A DNA stretch of 64,000 nucleotides from CAZJLP01 sp964546955 (GCA_964546955.1 CAZJLP010000013.1:37262-101261), one strand, 5' to 3'. Counted from the first letter of the stretch, positions 1-9,162 are shown. Translations and numbers: made by a program. Notes: a model not told the origin generated them from the letters alone.

Positions 1-497
1 ACGCCCATACGCTCGGCCGCCACCAGGAACATGTCCGGATGGGGTTTGCCGCGTCCCGGAGCCACGTCCAACGGAGTAATCACGATGTTGAACAAATCGC
101 GCAGGCCGGCTTTCTCGATGCCCGGTATGGCGATATCCGGCAGGCCGCCCGTCGCGATCGCCCGCGGACGCTGGGAGGCAATTTGCCGCGCAAAGGCAAC
201 CACCGGCTCGATCAGAGAGAGTTCCGGGATCATCCGAATATAGAGCTGCTCTTTCACATAGGTGACTTTTTCCGCGTCCAGGCGAATCCCATAGTGATCT
301 CCGAAGTATTGAGCCACCAACTGGCTGGGCACTCCGCCGAGCGAATAGAAGAGGTCCTCATTGAGCGTCTCGGTCAGGCCGACTTGGCGAAGCGCCGCAT
401 CCCACGCACGATAGTGGAGGGGCATGGTGTCGATCAGTGTGCCGTCCAGATCGAAGATGAAACCCGCAAAGTCGCCCTGAGGAATGTCCAATTGCAT
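1..497 (-). CDS. HAD-superfamily hydrolase, C-terminally cut by the window edge
   Basis: The visible 165 residues are the N-terminal part of a HAD phosphatase of the beta-phosphoglucomutase / phosphoglycolate phosphatase-like group. Motif I, FDLDGTLID, sits near residue 13, with the nucleophile Asp and the acid/base Asp two residues later. A helical cap follows, then ATGG (motif II, substrate Thr) and GRGKPHPDMF (motif III Lys). These enzymes remove phosphate from small sugar or metabolite phosphates in the cytoplasm. The start is the ATG at 497, which gives MQLDIPQG just before motif I. The substrate cannot be told from this fragment, and the last third with motif IV is outside the window. 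Confidence 0.88.
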   Translation of the reverse strand, partial: MQLDIPQGDFAGFIFDLDGTLIDTMPLHYRAWDAALRQVGLTETLNEDLFYSLGGVPSQLVAQYFGDHYGIRLDAEKVTYVKEQLYIRMIPELSLIEPVVAFARQIASQRPRAIATGGLPDIAIPGIEKAGLRDLFNIVITPLDVAPGRGKPHPDMFLVAAERMG

Positions 498-623
498 GAG
501 AAGCCGCGATTCCACACGCAAATGGCTGGCTTGGCAAAACAAACCGGGGCAAGCGCCCGTGTTATAGGGTGCAAGCTTTTGTTTTCCAACGGCTAACGTG
601 CTTCTGGCGCCGTAGTCGCCACG

Positions 624-2348
624 CTACGACTTGATTCGCAACGCGGTCTCAACGGCGCCGGAGGCGAACGCGGCGGAGTCCTGAGCTCGGGACAAATCGC
701 CCCCTTCGACCACGATTGATGCGTTCTTACCCCCTTCCAACCGAAGAAATACCTTTGCCGGAGCCAAAACACGGGGCGAGGTAATCAAAATATCGCGCGA
801 GTCGATCATCCGAATCAACGATTCAGCATCCCCGTTGGGCTTTAGGCTCAGGGCCGTGGCAGTCGCATCCTCCACGTGGTCGAAAACCACGGCGGGCCGA
901 GCATCGGGTTTCTGCACCTCCAGGCGCACGTTGTTCAGGCTTAAGCCGCGAACGCCGCGGGCAAAAATACCAAAGGAGGGAGGCGTACCGATCTCGAAGT
1001 ATTCACCCGCGATCTGCGGGACATCCCGCCGGGCTCCCTCCTCCGCGGTGCCACCGCCTTCGAAGGTCGCGTGAACATCGTTGAAGCTTACGTTTTCAAT
1101 CACCGCGCCGGCCGCCCCGTTCACGACGATGCACATGCGCTGTTCGCCCGGGAAGCCGTCGCCATTGGGAAACGGCATATCGGCATGTTGACCCACGCGG
1201 GCCACGACCGTCGCGCGAATTCCATTAAACGCGATGTTGCGCACGAAGCCGATGGGCGGCTGCTCCGCTGGCGGCGAGGCGGGCGCGTCCGCGGCCGGTG
1301 CGTTGCGGCGCCGGGGTGCGCCATTGAACCCGACGGTGATCGGGCCCGTCACGTCCTTCATGATGATGTTGGAAAAGGTGATATTCTGCGCCTTCGAGGT
1401 GCGGCCGAAGTGCATCTTGATCGGACATCCGTACGTTTCGTAGATCACGCAATTGGAGACCGTGATGTTCTCCGTTTCGCCACCGCCAATCCGAAAGATC
1501 GACCAGCGCGTGCTAAACGTGGAGTTCGTAACCGTCACGAACTTGTTTCCGCCGAAAAGCGCGCACGCGTCATCCTGACAGGTGACGTCGCAGTTCGCGA
1601 TGTGCACATACGAACACGCACGGAAGTGAAAGCCGTCGTTGTTCTTGTTCACACGATTATGAATGCGGACGCCGTCGAAACGGATGTGCTGACACTCCAG
1701 AATCCGAATGCCGTGGTAAGCGCTGGCCGTGAGAAACGTGTCGCGGACGACCAGATTTTTGCACTGAAAGAAAATCAACAGGTGGGGCCGCCCGAAGTAG
1801 CCTGCCTCTTGGTTCTGGCCTGGTCCGGTGTTGTCCCCTTTTCCGGTGAAGAACTTCGCTCCGTTGCCATCGATTGTTCCTCTTCCCTCAATCGTGATGT
1901 TTTCCGCATTGGCGGCCGAAACGAAGACGATGTTTCCATTGCCCGGCGGGATACGATTTCCAGCCTTATAATCCTCCATTCGCGGGCTACCCAGCAAGCG
2001 GCCCTTGGTCGCGAGGTGGAGCGTGACGTTGCTCTTGAGCTCGATCGTGCCGCAGACGAAATCGCCGGCGGGTACGAGGACGGTCCCACCGTTGTCTTTG
2101 GTGCAGGCGTCGATCGCGGCCTGGATCGCGGCTGTGTCGAGGGTCGTTCCGTCGCCCTTGGCTCCGAATTGGCGAACGTCGTATACGCGTGTGCCGAGCG
2201 AAGCGTTTTCGGCAGACGCGCCAGACTGTGCCGGCGGGGCAGCCTGCAGCACGCTGGCTGGCAGCGCGACGGCGGCGGCGACGGCGGGCAATGACGCTTG
2301 AGCAAGCCATTGCCGCCGTGAAACTACGGGAGAGGATTCGGGGCTCAT
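624..2348 (-). CDS. Exported GH28-like right-handed beta-helix protein
   Basis: This 574-residue protein begins with a Tat-like signal (SRRQWLAQ followed by an Ala-rich hydrophobic stretch ending at LQAA). The pectate-lyase/GH28 N-terminal motif VRQFGAKGDGTTLDT follows, then parallel beta-helix repeats rich in N-I-T-V/I-x-N patterns. GH28 enzymes hydrolyse polygalacturonan or related pectin backbones. Motifs NNDG and QDDA, with the catalytic Asp residues, are present. The usual GHG is replaced by TRW and the substrate-binding RIK by PIK, so activity on galacturonan is doubtful. The start at 2348 is preferred to one 36 codons upstream because it places the twin-Arg signal at the N terminus. 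It stands alone and could be a lyase or a non-catalytic carbohydrate-binding protein. Confidence 0.8.
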   Translation of the reverse strand: MSPESSPVVSRRQWLAQASLPAVAAAVALPASVLQAAPPAQSGASAENASLGTRVYDVRQFGAKGDGTTLDTAAIQAAIDACTKDNGGTVLVPAGDFVCGTIELKSNVTLHLATKGRLLGSPRMEDYKAGNRIPPGNGNIVFVSAANAENITIEGRGTIDGNGAKFFTGKGDNTGPGQNQEAGYFGRPHLLIFFQCKNLVVRDTFLTASAYHGIRILECQHIRFDGVRIHNRVNKNNDGFHFRACSYVHIANCDVTCQDDACALFGGNKFVTVTNSTFSTRWSIFRIGGGETENITVSNCVIYETYGCPIKMHFGRTSKAQNITFSNIIMKDVTGPITVGFNGAPRRRNAPAADAPASPPAEQPPIGFVRNIAFNGIRATVVARVGQHADMPFPNGDGFPGEQRMCIVVNGAAGAVIENVSFNDVHATFEGGGTAEEGARRDVPQIAGEYFEIGTPPSFGIFARGVRGLSLNNVRLEVQKPDARPAVVFDHVEDATATALSLKPNGDAESLIRMIDSRDILITSPRVLAPAKVFLRLEGGKNASIVVEGGDLSRAQDSAAFASGAVETALRIKS

Positions 2349-2513
2349 AGATGTAAGGGGGACCCTAACTAGAGACGGAGCGGACCGTCGGTCAAGACGG
2401 GGAAGGCTTTTGTACGTCCCCAACGCTGCAGGTGTAGACAGGCTGTTACAGTTCATTAGGCCGTCGGGGGTCTAAAGGCGGAACCTCCAACGCGTGGTCA
2501 CGTCTCAGCTACG

Positions 2514-2960
2514 ATGAAATTATCGCCCCTCATCCTCGCGGCAGCGCTCGCACTCTTGGCAGCGGGCTGCAGCACGGTGAAAAGCCGCATCGAAGAAAAA
2601 GCGGCTGTCTTCAATTCGCTCGATCCGCAAGCTCAGTCCAAGCTTCGGCAGGGCATGATCGATATCGGCTATACCGGAGACATGGTTTATATAGCGATGG
2701 GACGGCCCGACCAAACGAAGGAGATGCGGACAAACGACGGCGTCGAGACCACGTGGATCTATAACGAGTATTGGCAGGAATACGAGGGAACGCGCTTTGT
2801 GGGCTATCGGCGCCACGTCTATTACGATCCTACCGTCAGGGCTTACCGCTACTACTATGAGCCGGTGCATGCCGACATTTACCGAGACCGCGTCGAGCAG
2901 AAGACCCGAGTCCTCTTCAAAAACGGGAAAGTAGCGGCGATCGAGCAGTTAAAGGAGTAA
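2514..2960 (+). CDS. Outer-membrane lipoprotein, SmpA/BamE-like fold possible
   Basis: A 148-residue lipoprotein with a short signal peptide and lipobox LAAGC (Cys 19). The middle part, from DIGYTGDMVYIAMGRP to TTWIYN, resembles the SmpA/OmlA (BamE-type) domain, in which a helix pair leads into a small beta sheet and the phrase 'ALGxPD' marks the turn. A Tyr-rich segment (YRYYYEP) follows. It is probably anchored on the periplasmic face of the outer membrane. It is not in an operon: the neighbours on both sides are on the other strand. A role in outer-membrane protein assembly is only an analogy with BamE. Confidence 0.75.
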   Translation: MKLSPLILAAALALLAAGCSTVKSRIEEKAAVFNSLDPQAQSKLRQGMIDIGYTGDMVYIAMGRPDQTKEMRTNDGVETTWIYNEYWQEYEGTRFVGYRRHVYYDPTVRAYRYYYEPVHADIYRDRVEQKTRVLFKNGKVAAIEQLKE

Positions 2961-2966
2961 CGATCG

Positions 2967-3980
2967 TCAAAGGTACTTTCGCACTACCTTTTCCAGGGCC
3001 GGTCGAGCGAGTCGCGCCAAATTGGTGTTTGCGAAGCCTATCCAGGAAACCGCAGACGTGGTATCGAGCGGTTCAACCAGTTTGCCGCCGAGCGGCGCCT
3101 GGACCACGCCGCCCGATTCGGTCAAAAGCAGTTCCGTGCAGATGTCGTAGGGATGACAGACAAGCGACGACGGCAGCCCAAGCTTTTGGAATGCCAGCGG
3201 GCGGAGGTCCGCCGTCATGCGATCATGTCCCGCGAGTAGTTCGTAGAGCTGTCCGCCCGTTGAGATGTATTGATCGTCGAATACGAGCGGCGATCCGGAC
3301 TCCTCGCCCGAATGCAGCTCCCTCCAGAACGCCTCCTCGAGCTGAGAGAGCAGCGTTTTGCCGTCCGGAAAGAAGCGCGCGAACGAAGAAAATCCATGTT
3401 TGAAATCTCGCGCGCGGGAGGACTGGGGTTTCCAGGGGGAACGCCGGCCCGAGCGCAGATCCGTCGACGTGCATCGTAGACCCTGACGACCCTTGCCTCG
3501 TAGGCCGCTGATTTGGTCCGAACGCCATTGTTTGGTCGTGGGCAGCTCGGTCATTGCCGCCACAACGATGTCGCTGAGCTTGGTCCTCGCTCCCCGTTGA
3601 GGAGCAAGGCCGGCGAGGCTCCAGGCGGAACGCTTGTCGTACATCAGCCCGCGCGTGCCGTCGATGGGATCGAGGATGCACTTCCACTCGGTGCGATTGA
3701 CGGGGGTGCCCCGGGGAAACGTAACCGTCTCGCCCTCGTCCAGCCCCTCCATCACGAGTTCAACCGGCAAGGTAGCGGGCCATTCGCGCTCGAACCAGTC
3801 TATGATGGCGGCCTCGCTGATGCGGTCCACACGGTAGATGGTATCGGCGGACGTCACCGCGGCGACTTGGGCAAAGCGAGCGGACTGCCTGCGGCGCGCG
3901 CGTTGAAGGGTGTCGCGGATGTGATCCTGCAACTGACAGAGGAGCCGCTGCGCCCGGCGGAGCGTCGTGTCGACAGCCAT
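2967..3980 (-). CDS. Inositol monophosphatase-family phosphatase
   Basis: A 337-residue member of the Li+-sensitive Mg2+-dependent phosphatase superfamily (IMPase/FBPase/CysQ). The metal-binding signature DPIDGTRGLMYDKRSAW is near residue 120, and the upstream acidic helix (VMEGLDEGE) fits the first metal ligand region. The usual second motif, WD..A, appears to be replaced in the C-terminal half around CHPYDICTELLLTESGG, where the Asp ligand is kept. The start at 3980 is chosen because it follows the stop of the transporter gene by two bases, suggesting translational coupling. The substrate is unknown; a sugar or polyol phosphate is likely. A start about 30 codons upstream would run into the transporter gene. 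Confidence 0.82.
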   Translation of the reverse strand: MAVDTTLRRAQRLLCQLQDHIRDTLQRARRRQSARFAQVAAVTSADTIYRVDRISEAAIIDWFEREWPATLPVELVMEGLDEGETVTFPRGTPVNRTEWKCILDPIDGTRGLMYDKRSAWSLAGLAPQRGARTKLSDIVVAAMTELPTTKQWRSDQISGLRGKGRQGLRCTSTDLRSGRRSPWKPQSSRARDFKHGFSSFARFFPDGKTLLSQLEEAFWRELHSGEESGSPLVFDDQYISTGGQLYELLAGHDRMTADLRPLAFQKLGLPSSLVCHPYDICTELLLTESGGVVQAPLGGKLVEPLDTTSAVSWIGFANTNLARLARPALEKVVRKYL

Positions 3981-3982
3981 GG

Positions 3983-5650
3983 TCAGTCGGTCATATCGCG
4001 GTCTTTGGTCTCTGGGAGGGCAATCGCTCCGATGATCAACGTGAGCAACGCCACGCCGATCGGGTACCACAGCCCGGCATAAATGTTGCCGGTAAAGACG
4101 ACGATGGACGTCGCAATGAGCGGCAAAAAGCCGCCGAACCAGCCATTGCCGATGTGGTAAGGCAACGACATCGACGTGTAGCGGATGCGCGTGGGGAAGA
4201 GTTCGACCAGGAAGGCTGCGATGGGACCGTACACCATGGCCACATAGACGAGGAGGACGGAAAGCAGCAAAATGACCATCGGCCGATTGATCTGCTCGGG
4301 ATCGGCCGCGAGCGTCTTGTTGTCAGGCATCTTGATCACCATGGTGTCGTAGCCGGAGCCGACAAAGGCGGCGTCGTAGGCCGCAGCATCGAATCCCAAA
4401 ATTGTTCTTCCGCCCACCTCGAGAACCAAAGGCTCTCCGGGCTGGGCTGGAGCGAGGGAAAAGGGGATGCGGCGCTTGCTCAGATAGTCACGAGCCTTGT
4501 CGATCGCCGAAATCGTCTTCGGCGGGGCCACGATCTTGTGAAGCGCGTCGCCCACGGCTTCGATCGTGAGGGCCAGCGTTCCTTTGTGCTCGGTGGTTCT
4601 CAGCACAACCGGCGTTTTCTCGACGGCCGCGACCAGGGCGGGGTTAGCGTAAGCCGTTAAAGCCTTGAAGATGGGCTGATAGGTGACCACCGCCAGAAGA
4701 CAGCCGAGCAACATGATCGGTTTTCTTCCGATCCGGTCGGAAAGCCATCCGAACAGAATGAAGAGAGGCGTGCCGATTGCGAGGGCCACCGCCACCAGCA
4801 GGTACCCATCGCTCCAAGACACATACAGCGGACCGGTCAGGAAATAGAGAGCGTAAAACTGACCGCAGTACCAGACGACGCCCTGCCCCGCGGCGATTCC
4901 GAACAAGGCGATGAGCACAATCTTCAGGTTCTTCCACTCCGCGAAGCTCTCGCGAAGGGGGGACTTCGACCCTTTGCCTTGAGCTTTCATTTCGGCGAAA
5001 ACGGGCGACTCCTCCAACTTCAGACGGATCCAAACCGAGATCGCGAGCAAAGCGATCGAGACGAAAAACGGCACCCGCCAGCCCCACGAGGCGAAGTTCT
5101 CCGCCACCATCAGCTCGCGCAGCCCGTAGATGACGGCAAGCGATAGGAAGAAGCCGAGCGTCGCGGTGGTCTGAATCCAACTGGTATAAATGCCTCGTTT
5201 GCCCTTCGGCGCATGTTCGGCCACGTAGGTTGCCGCACCACCGTACTCGCCGCCCAGGGCGAGACCCTGCGCGATGCGAAGAAACACGAGGATGATCGGG
5301 GCCGCCCATCCGATCGAGTCGAAGGTCGGCAAAAAACCGATGAGCGCCGTCGACGCGCCCATCACGAGAATCGTCACGAGAAATGTGTATTTCCGGCCAA
5401 CGAGATCCCCGATTCGGCCGAAAACGAGCGCTCCAAAAGGCCGAACGGAAAAACCGACGCCAAAAAGAGCCAAACTCGAAAGGAAGGCAGCCGTCTCATT
5501 GTTGGCCGGGAAGAACAGCTTGCTGAAAAAGACCGCCAGCGAGCCGAAGATGTAGAAATCGTACCACTCGAACACCGTGCCGAGTGACGATGCGAAGATG
5601 ACCAGCTTATGTTTGCGATCCAAGGCAGCGGTGGCAGCAGAAGTGCTCAT
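3983..5650 (-). CDS. MFS transporter, metabolite:H+ symporter (MHS) type
   Basis: A 555-residue, 12-TM permease of the MHS branch (ProP/ShiA/KgtP relatives). The first helix carries GTVFEWYDFYIFG, the hallmark of this branch, and the TM2-3 loop has GRIGDLVGRK. The TM8-9 loop has GWLSDRIGRK. Between TM9 and TM10 (about residues 335-455) lies an extra hydrophilic domain of roughly 120 residues that should face the periplasm. The ATG at 5650 is preferred to an upstream TTG because the membrane start motif then follows a normal short N tail. The gene is directly followed by a phosphatase gene with a 2-base gap, so the pair is likely one operon. The substrate is not predictable, but organic acids, betaines and shikimate are typical for the family. 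Confidence 0.87.
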   Translation of the reverse strand: MSTSAATAALDRKHKLVIFASSLGTVFEWYDFYIFGSLAVFFSKLFFPANNETAAFLSSLALFGVGFSVRPFGALVFGRIGDLVGRKYTFLVTILVMGASTALIGFLPTFDSIGWAAPIILVFLRIAQGLALGGEYGGAATYVAEHAPKGKRGIYTSWIQTTATLGFFLSLAVIYGLRELMVAENFASWGWRVPFFVSIALLAISVWIRLKLEESPVFAEMKAQGKGSKSPLRESFAEWKNLKIVLIALFGIAAGQGVVWYCGQFYALYFLTGPLYVSWSDGYLLVAVALAIGTPLFILFGWLSDRIGRKPIMLLGCLLAVVTYQPIFKALTAYANPALVAAVEKTPVVLRTTEHKGTLALTIEAVGDALHKIVAPPKTISAIDKARDYLSKRRIPFSLAPAQPGEPLVLEVGGRTILGFDAAAYDAAFVGSGYDTMVIKMPDNKTLAADPEQINRPMVILLLSVLLVYVAMVYGPIAAFLVELFPTRIRYTSMSLPYHIGNGWFGGFLPLIATSIVVFTGNIYAGLWYPIGVALLTLIIGAIALPETKDRDMTD

Positions 5651-5861
5651 GGGCGGGCAGAGGAGCAGGAGGGGCAGCACTACGGAGGGCAAGCCTCGAT
5701 GACGGGGAAGCTGTTAGAGTGCACAGCAAATCGCGCATTCTCGTTGCTCATTTGGCGCAAGCACATGAACCCGGCGGAAGTGGAGCCATCGCTTAGCGCA
5801 AAATGCTGGTTTACCGCTTTTCCGACAGCGCGCCCCTCTCGCGGGAGATGCAAACCATCTC

Positions 5862-6863
5862 TTACTCCCGCTTCAACTCGCGAGTCATCAGCGCGGCCAA
5901 CGCGTGGGCCGGCTTTTTGCCGCTGTAGAGGATCGCATGGACTTCGTTGAGGATCGGGGCGTCGATCTTTTTCTTGCTGCACAGGTCATGAAATGACGCA
6001 GCCGTTTTGTATCCCTCCACGACCGTCTTTCTTCCGGCCAGCAGGGTCGCGATGGGCAGTCCTTCGCCCAGTTTTTGCCCAAATTCCCGGTTGCGGCTCC
6101 AGGAGCCGTAACAGGTGGCGATGAGATCGCCTGCCCCGCTCAAACCGTAGAACGTCTCGGGCTTCGCGCCTAACGAGTGCCCCACACGCACCATTTCGGA
6201 CAGTGCGCGGGTCAATAACGCTGCTTTCGTGTTATCACCGAGCTTGAGGCCGTCACAACAGCCGGCGGCGATCGCGTAAATATTCTTCAGGCACGCGCCA
6301 AATTCCGCGCCGGCGATGTCATCGCAAGCATACACGCGCAAGGTCGGCCCGCTGAACGCCGCCTGCACATCCGTCGCGCGATGGTCGATGCGATGAGTCG
6401 CGATGACCATTGCGGCAGGCAGTCCGCGAGCGACTTCGGCCGCATTGGTCGGTCCGGTCAAAACGCCGACCTCCACGCTGTCGGGCAGCCGTGAAGCGAT
6501 GACCTCGGTCGTACGGAGGTGCGTACCGAGTTCCAGTCCTTTGGCCAGACTAACGACCAGCCGGAGACGCGTGGCGAGCCCGAGGTTGCGGCACAAGAGG
6601 TCGCAGGTCTCGCGCACCGCTTGAGAGGGGCAGGCGATCAGCGCGACGTCTGCCTCCATCAGGACGGGAGTGAGCTCGTGTCCCACTTGCAAACTTGGCG
6701 GAAACGAGATCCCAGGAAGATACTCGGCATTCGCGCGGGCCGATGAGATCGCCAGGGCCTGCTCGAAACGCCGCGGCACAAGAGTCACGGTGTGACCAAG
6801 CCGGCTTAAGTGAATCGCGACGGCAGAGCCCCACGCGCCTGCCCCAAGAATAGCGAAGTTCAT
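5862..6863 (-). CDS. gpsA: NAD(P)-dependent glycerol-3-phosphate dehydrogenase
   Basis: A 333-residue GpsA. It reduces dihydroxyacetone phosphate to sn-glycerol 3-phosphate, the backbone for phospholipids, in the cytoplasm. The Rossmann motif GAGAWGSA is at residues 7-14. The substrate-binding region includes SLAKGLE and LTGPTNAAEVARGLPAA, with the conserved catalytic Lys in the segment ACLKNIYAIAAG, and GLSGAGDLIATCYGSWSRNREFG follows. Length matches the family. The ATG at 6863 has a good upstream GAGGTG ribosome site at the correct distance, which decides it against an upstream codon. It is the last gene of a same-strand run after lysA and panB, with a gap of 94 bases from panB. Confidence 0.96.
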   Translation of the reverse strand: MNFAILGAGAWGSAVAIHLSRLGHTVTLVPRRFEQALAISSARANAEYLPGISFPPSLQVGHELTPVLMEADVALIACPSQAVRETCDLLCRNLGLATRLRLVVSLAKGLELGTHLRTTEVIASRLPDSVEVGVLTGPTNAAEVARGLPAAMVIATHRIDHRATDVQAAFSGPTLRVYACDDIAGAEFGACLKNIYAIAAGCCDGLKLGDNTKAALLTRALSEMVRVGHSLGAKPETFYGLSGAGDLIATCYGSWSRNREFGQKLGEGLPIATLLAGRKTVVEGYKTAASFHDLCSKKKIDAPILNEVHAILYSGKKPAHALAALMTRELKRE

Positions 6864-6957
6864 AATTACACCTCGCTCAAGTAAACTGTGCCCGCGCGCA
6901 GAGATAGGTTCCGATTCATGACTCAACGTAGTTTAGCCGGCGGCCTGCATTGCTGCT

Positions 6958-7731
6958 CTACGGGAACTGGCGGTGGCGGACTGCTTCGACGTATCCCTTG
7001 AACCCACTCCGCACGGCGTCCCCTACTTGAGCAAAGTTTTTCACAAAACTTGGAACCGGACCGACCCCCATGCCGAGCAGGTCGGTGGAGACGAGGATCT
7101 GCCCGTCACAGTGCGGGCCAGCGCCGATTCCGATCACGGGGATCTTGACTGCGCCACTTAGCTTTTGCGCCAGCGCAGGGTCGATCATTTCCACCAGAAG
7201 GGCGAAAGCGCCGGCTCGCTCGAGGGCCAAGGCGTCAGCGAGAAGTCCCTGGGCTTCGATCGGCGTGGTCCCGAATTTCCGATAGCGGCCCAGCGTGTGC
7301 ACCTGTTGCGGTTGCAGTCCAATATGACCCCAGACCGGGACACCCGCCTCGACGAGCCGCGCGACGGTCGGCGCCATGGCCGAGCCACCTTCAATCTTGA
7401 CCCCTTCGGCTCCCGACTCCTGCAAGAGCCGCTGGCAGGCACGAAGGACACGCTCGAATTCGTAATGCGCCTCGGCGAAGGGGACGTCGGCGGCAACGAA
7501 CGCCGCAGGTTTGGCCCGCGTCACCGCTGCGGTGTGATGACAGATCATGTCCAGCGTTACCGGAACGGTGCTCTCAAAACCGAGCAGCGTGTTTCCGACC
7601 GAGTCACCCACGAGGATGATGTCGACGCCCGCTTCGCTCGCGTATTTTGCCGTGATGGCGTCGTAGGCCGTGACGGCGACGATCGGTCGCTCGCCTTTCA
7701 GCTTACGCAGCGTATGGGTGGTGGTTTTCAG
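6958..7731 (-). CDS. panB: 3-methyl-2-oxobutanoate hydroxymethyltransferase (pantothenate step 1), start anomalous
   Basis: PanB transfers a hydroxymethyl group from 5,10-methylene-THF to alpha-ketoisovalerate to give ketopantoate. Visible signatures are TAYDAITAKYA, VGDSVGNTLLG with Mg2+-binding Asp, GGSAMAP, VWGHIGLQPQ, and IPVIGIGAG near the C terminus. The reading frame is intact from the stop at 6958 back to the stop of lysA, but it has no ATG, GTG or TTG before the core VGDSVG motif. The best start by homology is CTG at 7731 (LKTTTHTLRKLKG, 257 residues). An ATG at 7751 lies in another frame and would fuse if the T5 run at 7736-7740 had one more T. Either a CTG start or a single-base deletion is therefore implied. 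The gene sits 33 bases downstream of lysA. Confidence 0.9.
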   Translation of the reverse strand: MKTTTHTLRKLKGERPIVAVTAYDAITAKYASEAGVDIILVGDSVGNTLLGFESTVPVTLDMICHHTAAVTRAKPAAFVAADVPFAEAHYEFERVLRACQRLLQESGAEGVKIEGGSAMAPTVARLVEAGVPVWGHIGLQPQQVHTLGRYRKFGTTPIEAQGLLADALALERAGAFALLVEMIDPALAQKLSGAVKIPVIGIGAGPHCDGQILVSTDLLGMGVGPVPSFVKNFAQVGDAVRSGFKGYVEAVRHRQFP

Positions 7732-7764
7732 AGGGAAAAATGAGGCGCCATCGTTTCGCCACTG

Positions 7765-9069
7765 TTATTTCAAAAACGCCGGGATCTTCTCATTGGCGAT
7801 CATCGTTTCGAAGGATTCCCGCGCGGCAATAAGCTCGAAGGCAGAGCCCTTCACCAATACCTCGGCGGCCAAGCCGCGTGTGTTGTACCGGCTTGCCATG
7901 GTGTAGCCATAGGCGCCCGCGCTCATGAAGGCCACATACTCTCCCTCGCCCACTTGCTGGAGCTGCCGTTCCTTGGCGAAACAGTCGCCACTTTCGCAAA
8001 TTGGCCCCACGATGTCCGCCACGAGAGCGGGGCGAGTCGTGTCGCGGTGCAGCGGCACGATCTCGTGATAAGCCTCATACATGGCGGGCCGCACCAGGTC
8101 GTTCATCGCCGCATCGACGATGAGGAAATTGCGACCCTGGCCGCGCTTGAGATATTCGACCCGCGAGAGAAGCACGCCCGCATTGCCCACCATAAAGCGG
8201 CCCGGCTCCAGAAGAATTTTGAGGCCAAGCGGCTTCAGCAACGGAACCAGCGCGGCGCCGTACAGCTCGGGCGTGATCGGGCGCTTGTCCGCCGGTTGGG
8301 CGTCCCACCAAGACTGCGCCCCGCTCGCGAGTGCGTCGCGGTAAACGATGCCAATGCCTCCGCCTACCGAAAAATAAGTGATGCCATGACGCGCCTTCAG
8401 CTCTTCGACAAAGGGAACGACCTTCTTCACCGCTTCGACAAACGGCGTCACGTCGGTGAGCTGCGATCCGATGTGCATCTGCACCCCTCTGATCGCGATG
8501 TTTTTGAATTTCGTGGCGGCCTCGTAGGCGGCCGCGGCGTACTTCAACGGAATGCCAAACTTGTTCTCGCTCTTGCCAGTAGTAATTTTGGCGTGGGTGT
8601 GGGCGTCGACGTCCGGATTGATGCGGATGGCAATTGGGGCTTTCACCCCAAGCTTTCCGGCTACGTGGTTGATCCGAGCCAATTCCGGCTCGCTTTCGAC
8701 ATGGAAGGCGAAAACGCCCGACTCGAGCGCGAGTTTGATTTCAGCTTCCGTTTTTCCGACGCCGGCAAATACACTTTTTTTAAGATCCGCTCCGGCGGCC
8801 ATGACCCTCCGTAACTCACCGCCGCTCACGAGATCAAAACCGGCTCCGAGGTTCGCGAAATGCCTCAGCAGCGCGAGGTTCGAGTTGGCTTTCATCGCGT
8901 AGCAGATCTGCACGTCCAGCCCACTTAGGCTTTTGGCGAGGCGCGTGTAGTTGTCTGCGAGCGTTGCGGCGCTGTAAACGTAAGTAGGCGTTCCATACAG
9001 CTGCGCAATCGCGGCGAGATCGACGGACTCGCAATGAAGATTTTGACCGACGTAGTGGAAGTGATGCAT
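7765..9069 (-). CDS. lysA: Diaminopimelate decarboxylase
   Basis: A 434-residue fold-type III PLP enzyme that decarboxylates meso-diaminopimelate to lysine. The PLP lysine is in CYAMKANSN near residue 60. The HIGSQ motif, the phosphate-binding GGGIGI, EPGR and GPICESGDCFAK (Cys involved in the active site across the dimer) all occur in the normal order, as does the C-terminal GAYGYTMASRYN. Length is typical. The start codon is the ATG at 9069, followed by HHFHYVGQNL. It heads a same-strand run into panB and gpsA, so lysine, pantothenate and phospholipid precursor steps may be co-transcribed, although the biochemical link is weak. Confidence 0.96.
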   Translation of the reverse strand: MHHFHYVGQNLHCESVDLAAIAQLYGTPTYVYSAATLADNYTRLAKSLSGLDVQICYAMKANSNLALLRHFANLGAGFDLVSGGELRRVMAAGADLKKSVFAGVGKTEAEIKLALESGVFAFHVESEPELARINHVAGKLGVKAPIAIRINPDVDAHTHAKITTGKSENKFGIPLKYAAAAYEAATKFKNIAIRGVQMHIGSQLTDVTPFVEAVKKVVPFVEELKARHGITYFSVGGGIGIVYRDALASGAQSWWDAQPADKRPITPELYGAALVPLLKPLGLKILLEPGRFMVGNAGVLLSRVEYLKRGQGRNFLIVDAAMNDLVRPAMYEAYHEIVPLHRDTTRPALVADIVGPICESGDCFAKERQLQQVGEGEYVAFMSAGAYGYTMASRYNTRGLAAEVLVKGSAFELIAARESFETMIANEKIPAFLK

Positions 9070-9162
9070 GACCTCGGGAAAAAACAGTGAAAACCGCGGA
9101 GGCTGCGGCTTTCACCTTGAAAAAACGAACACATTTTTAGGTGATACGTCTACCGCATCGGT

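Noticed and set aside
39..596. A plus-strand frame of 185 codons over the HAD gene
   Set aside because: It is antisense to a frame with clear HAD motifs and shows no family pattern.
1071..2294. A 407-codon plus-strand frame opposite the GH28-like gene
   Set aside because: Composition is Arg/Val/Asp-rich as expected for the antisense of a GC-rich gene; the minus strand has the signal peptide and motifs.
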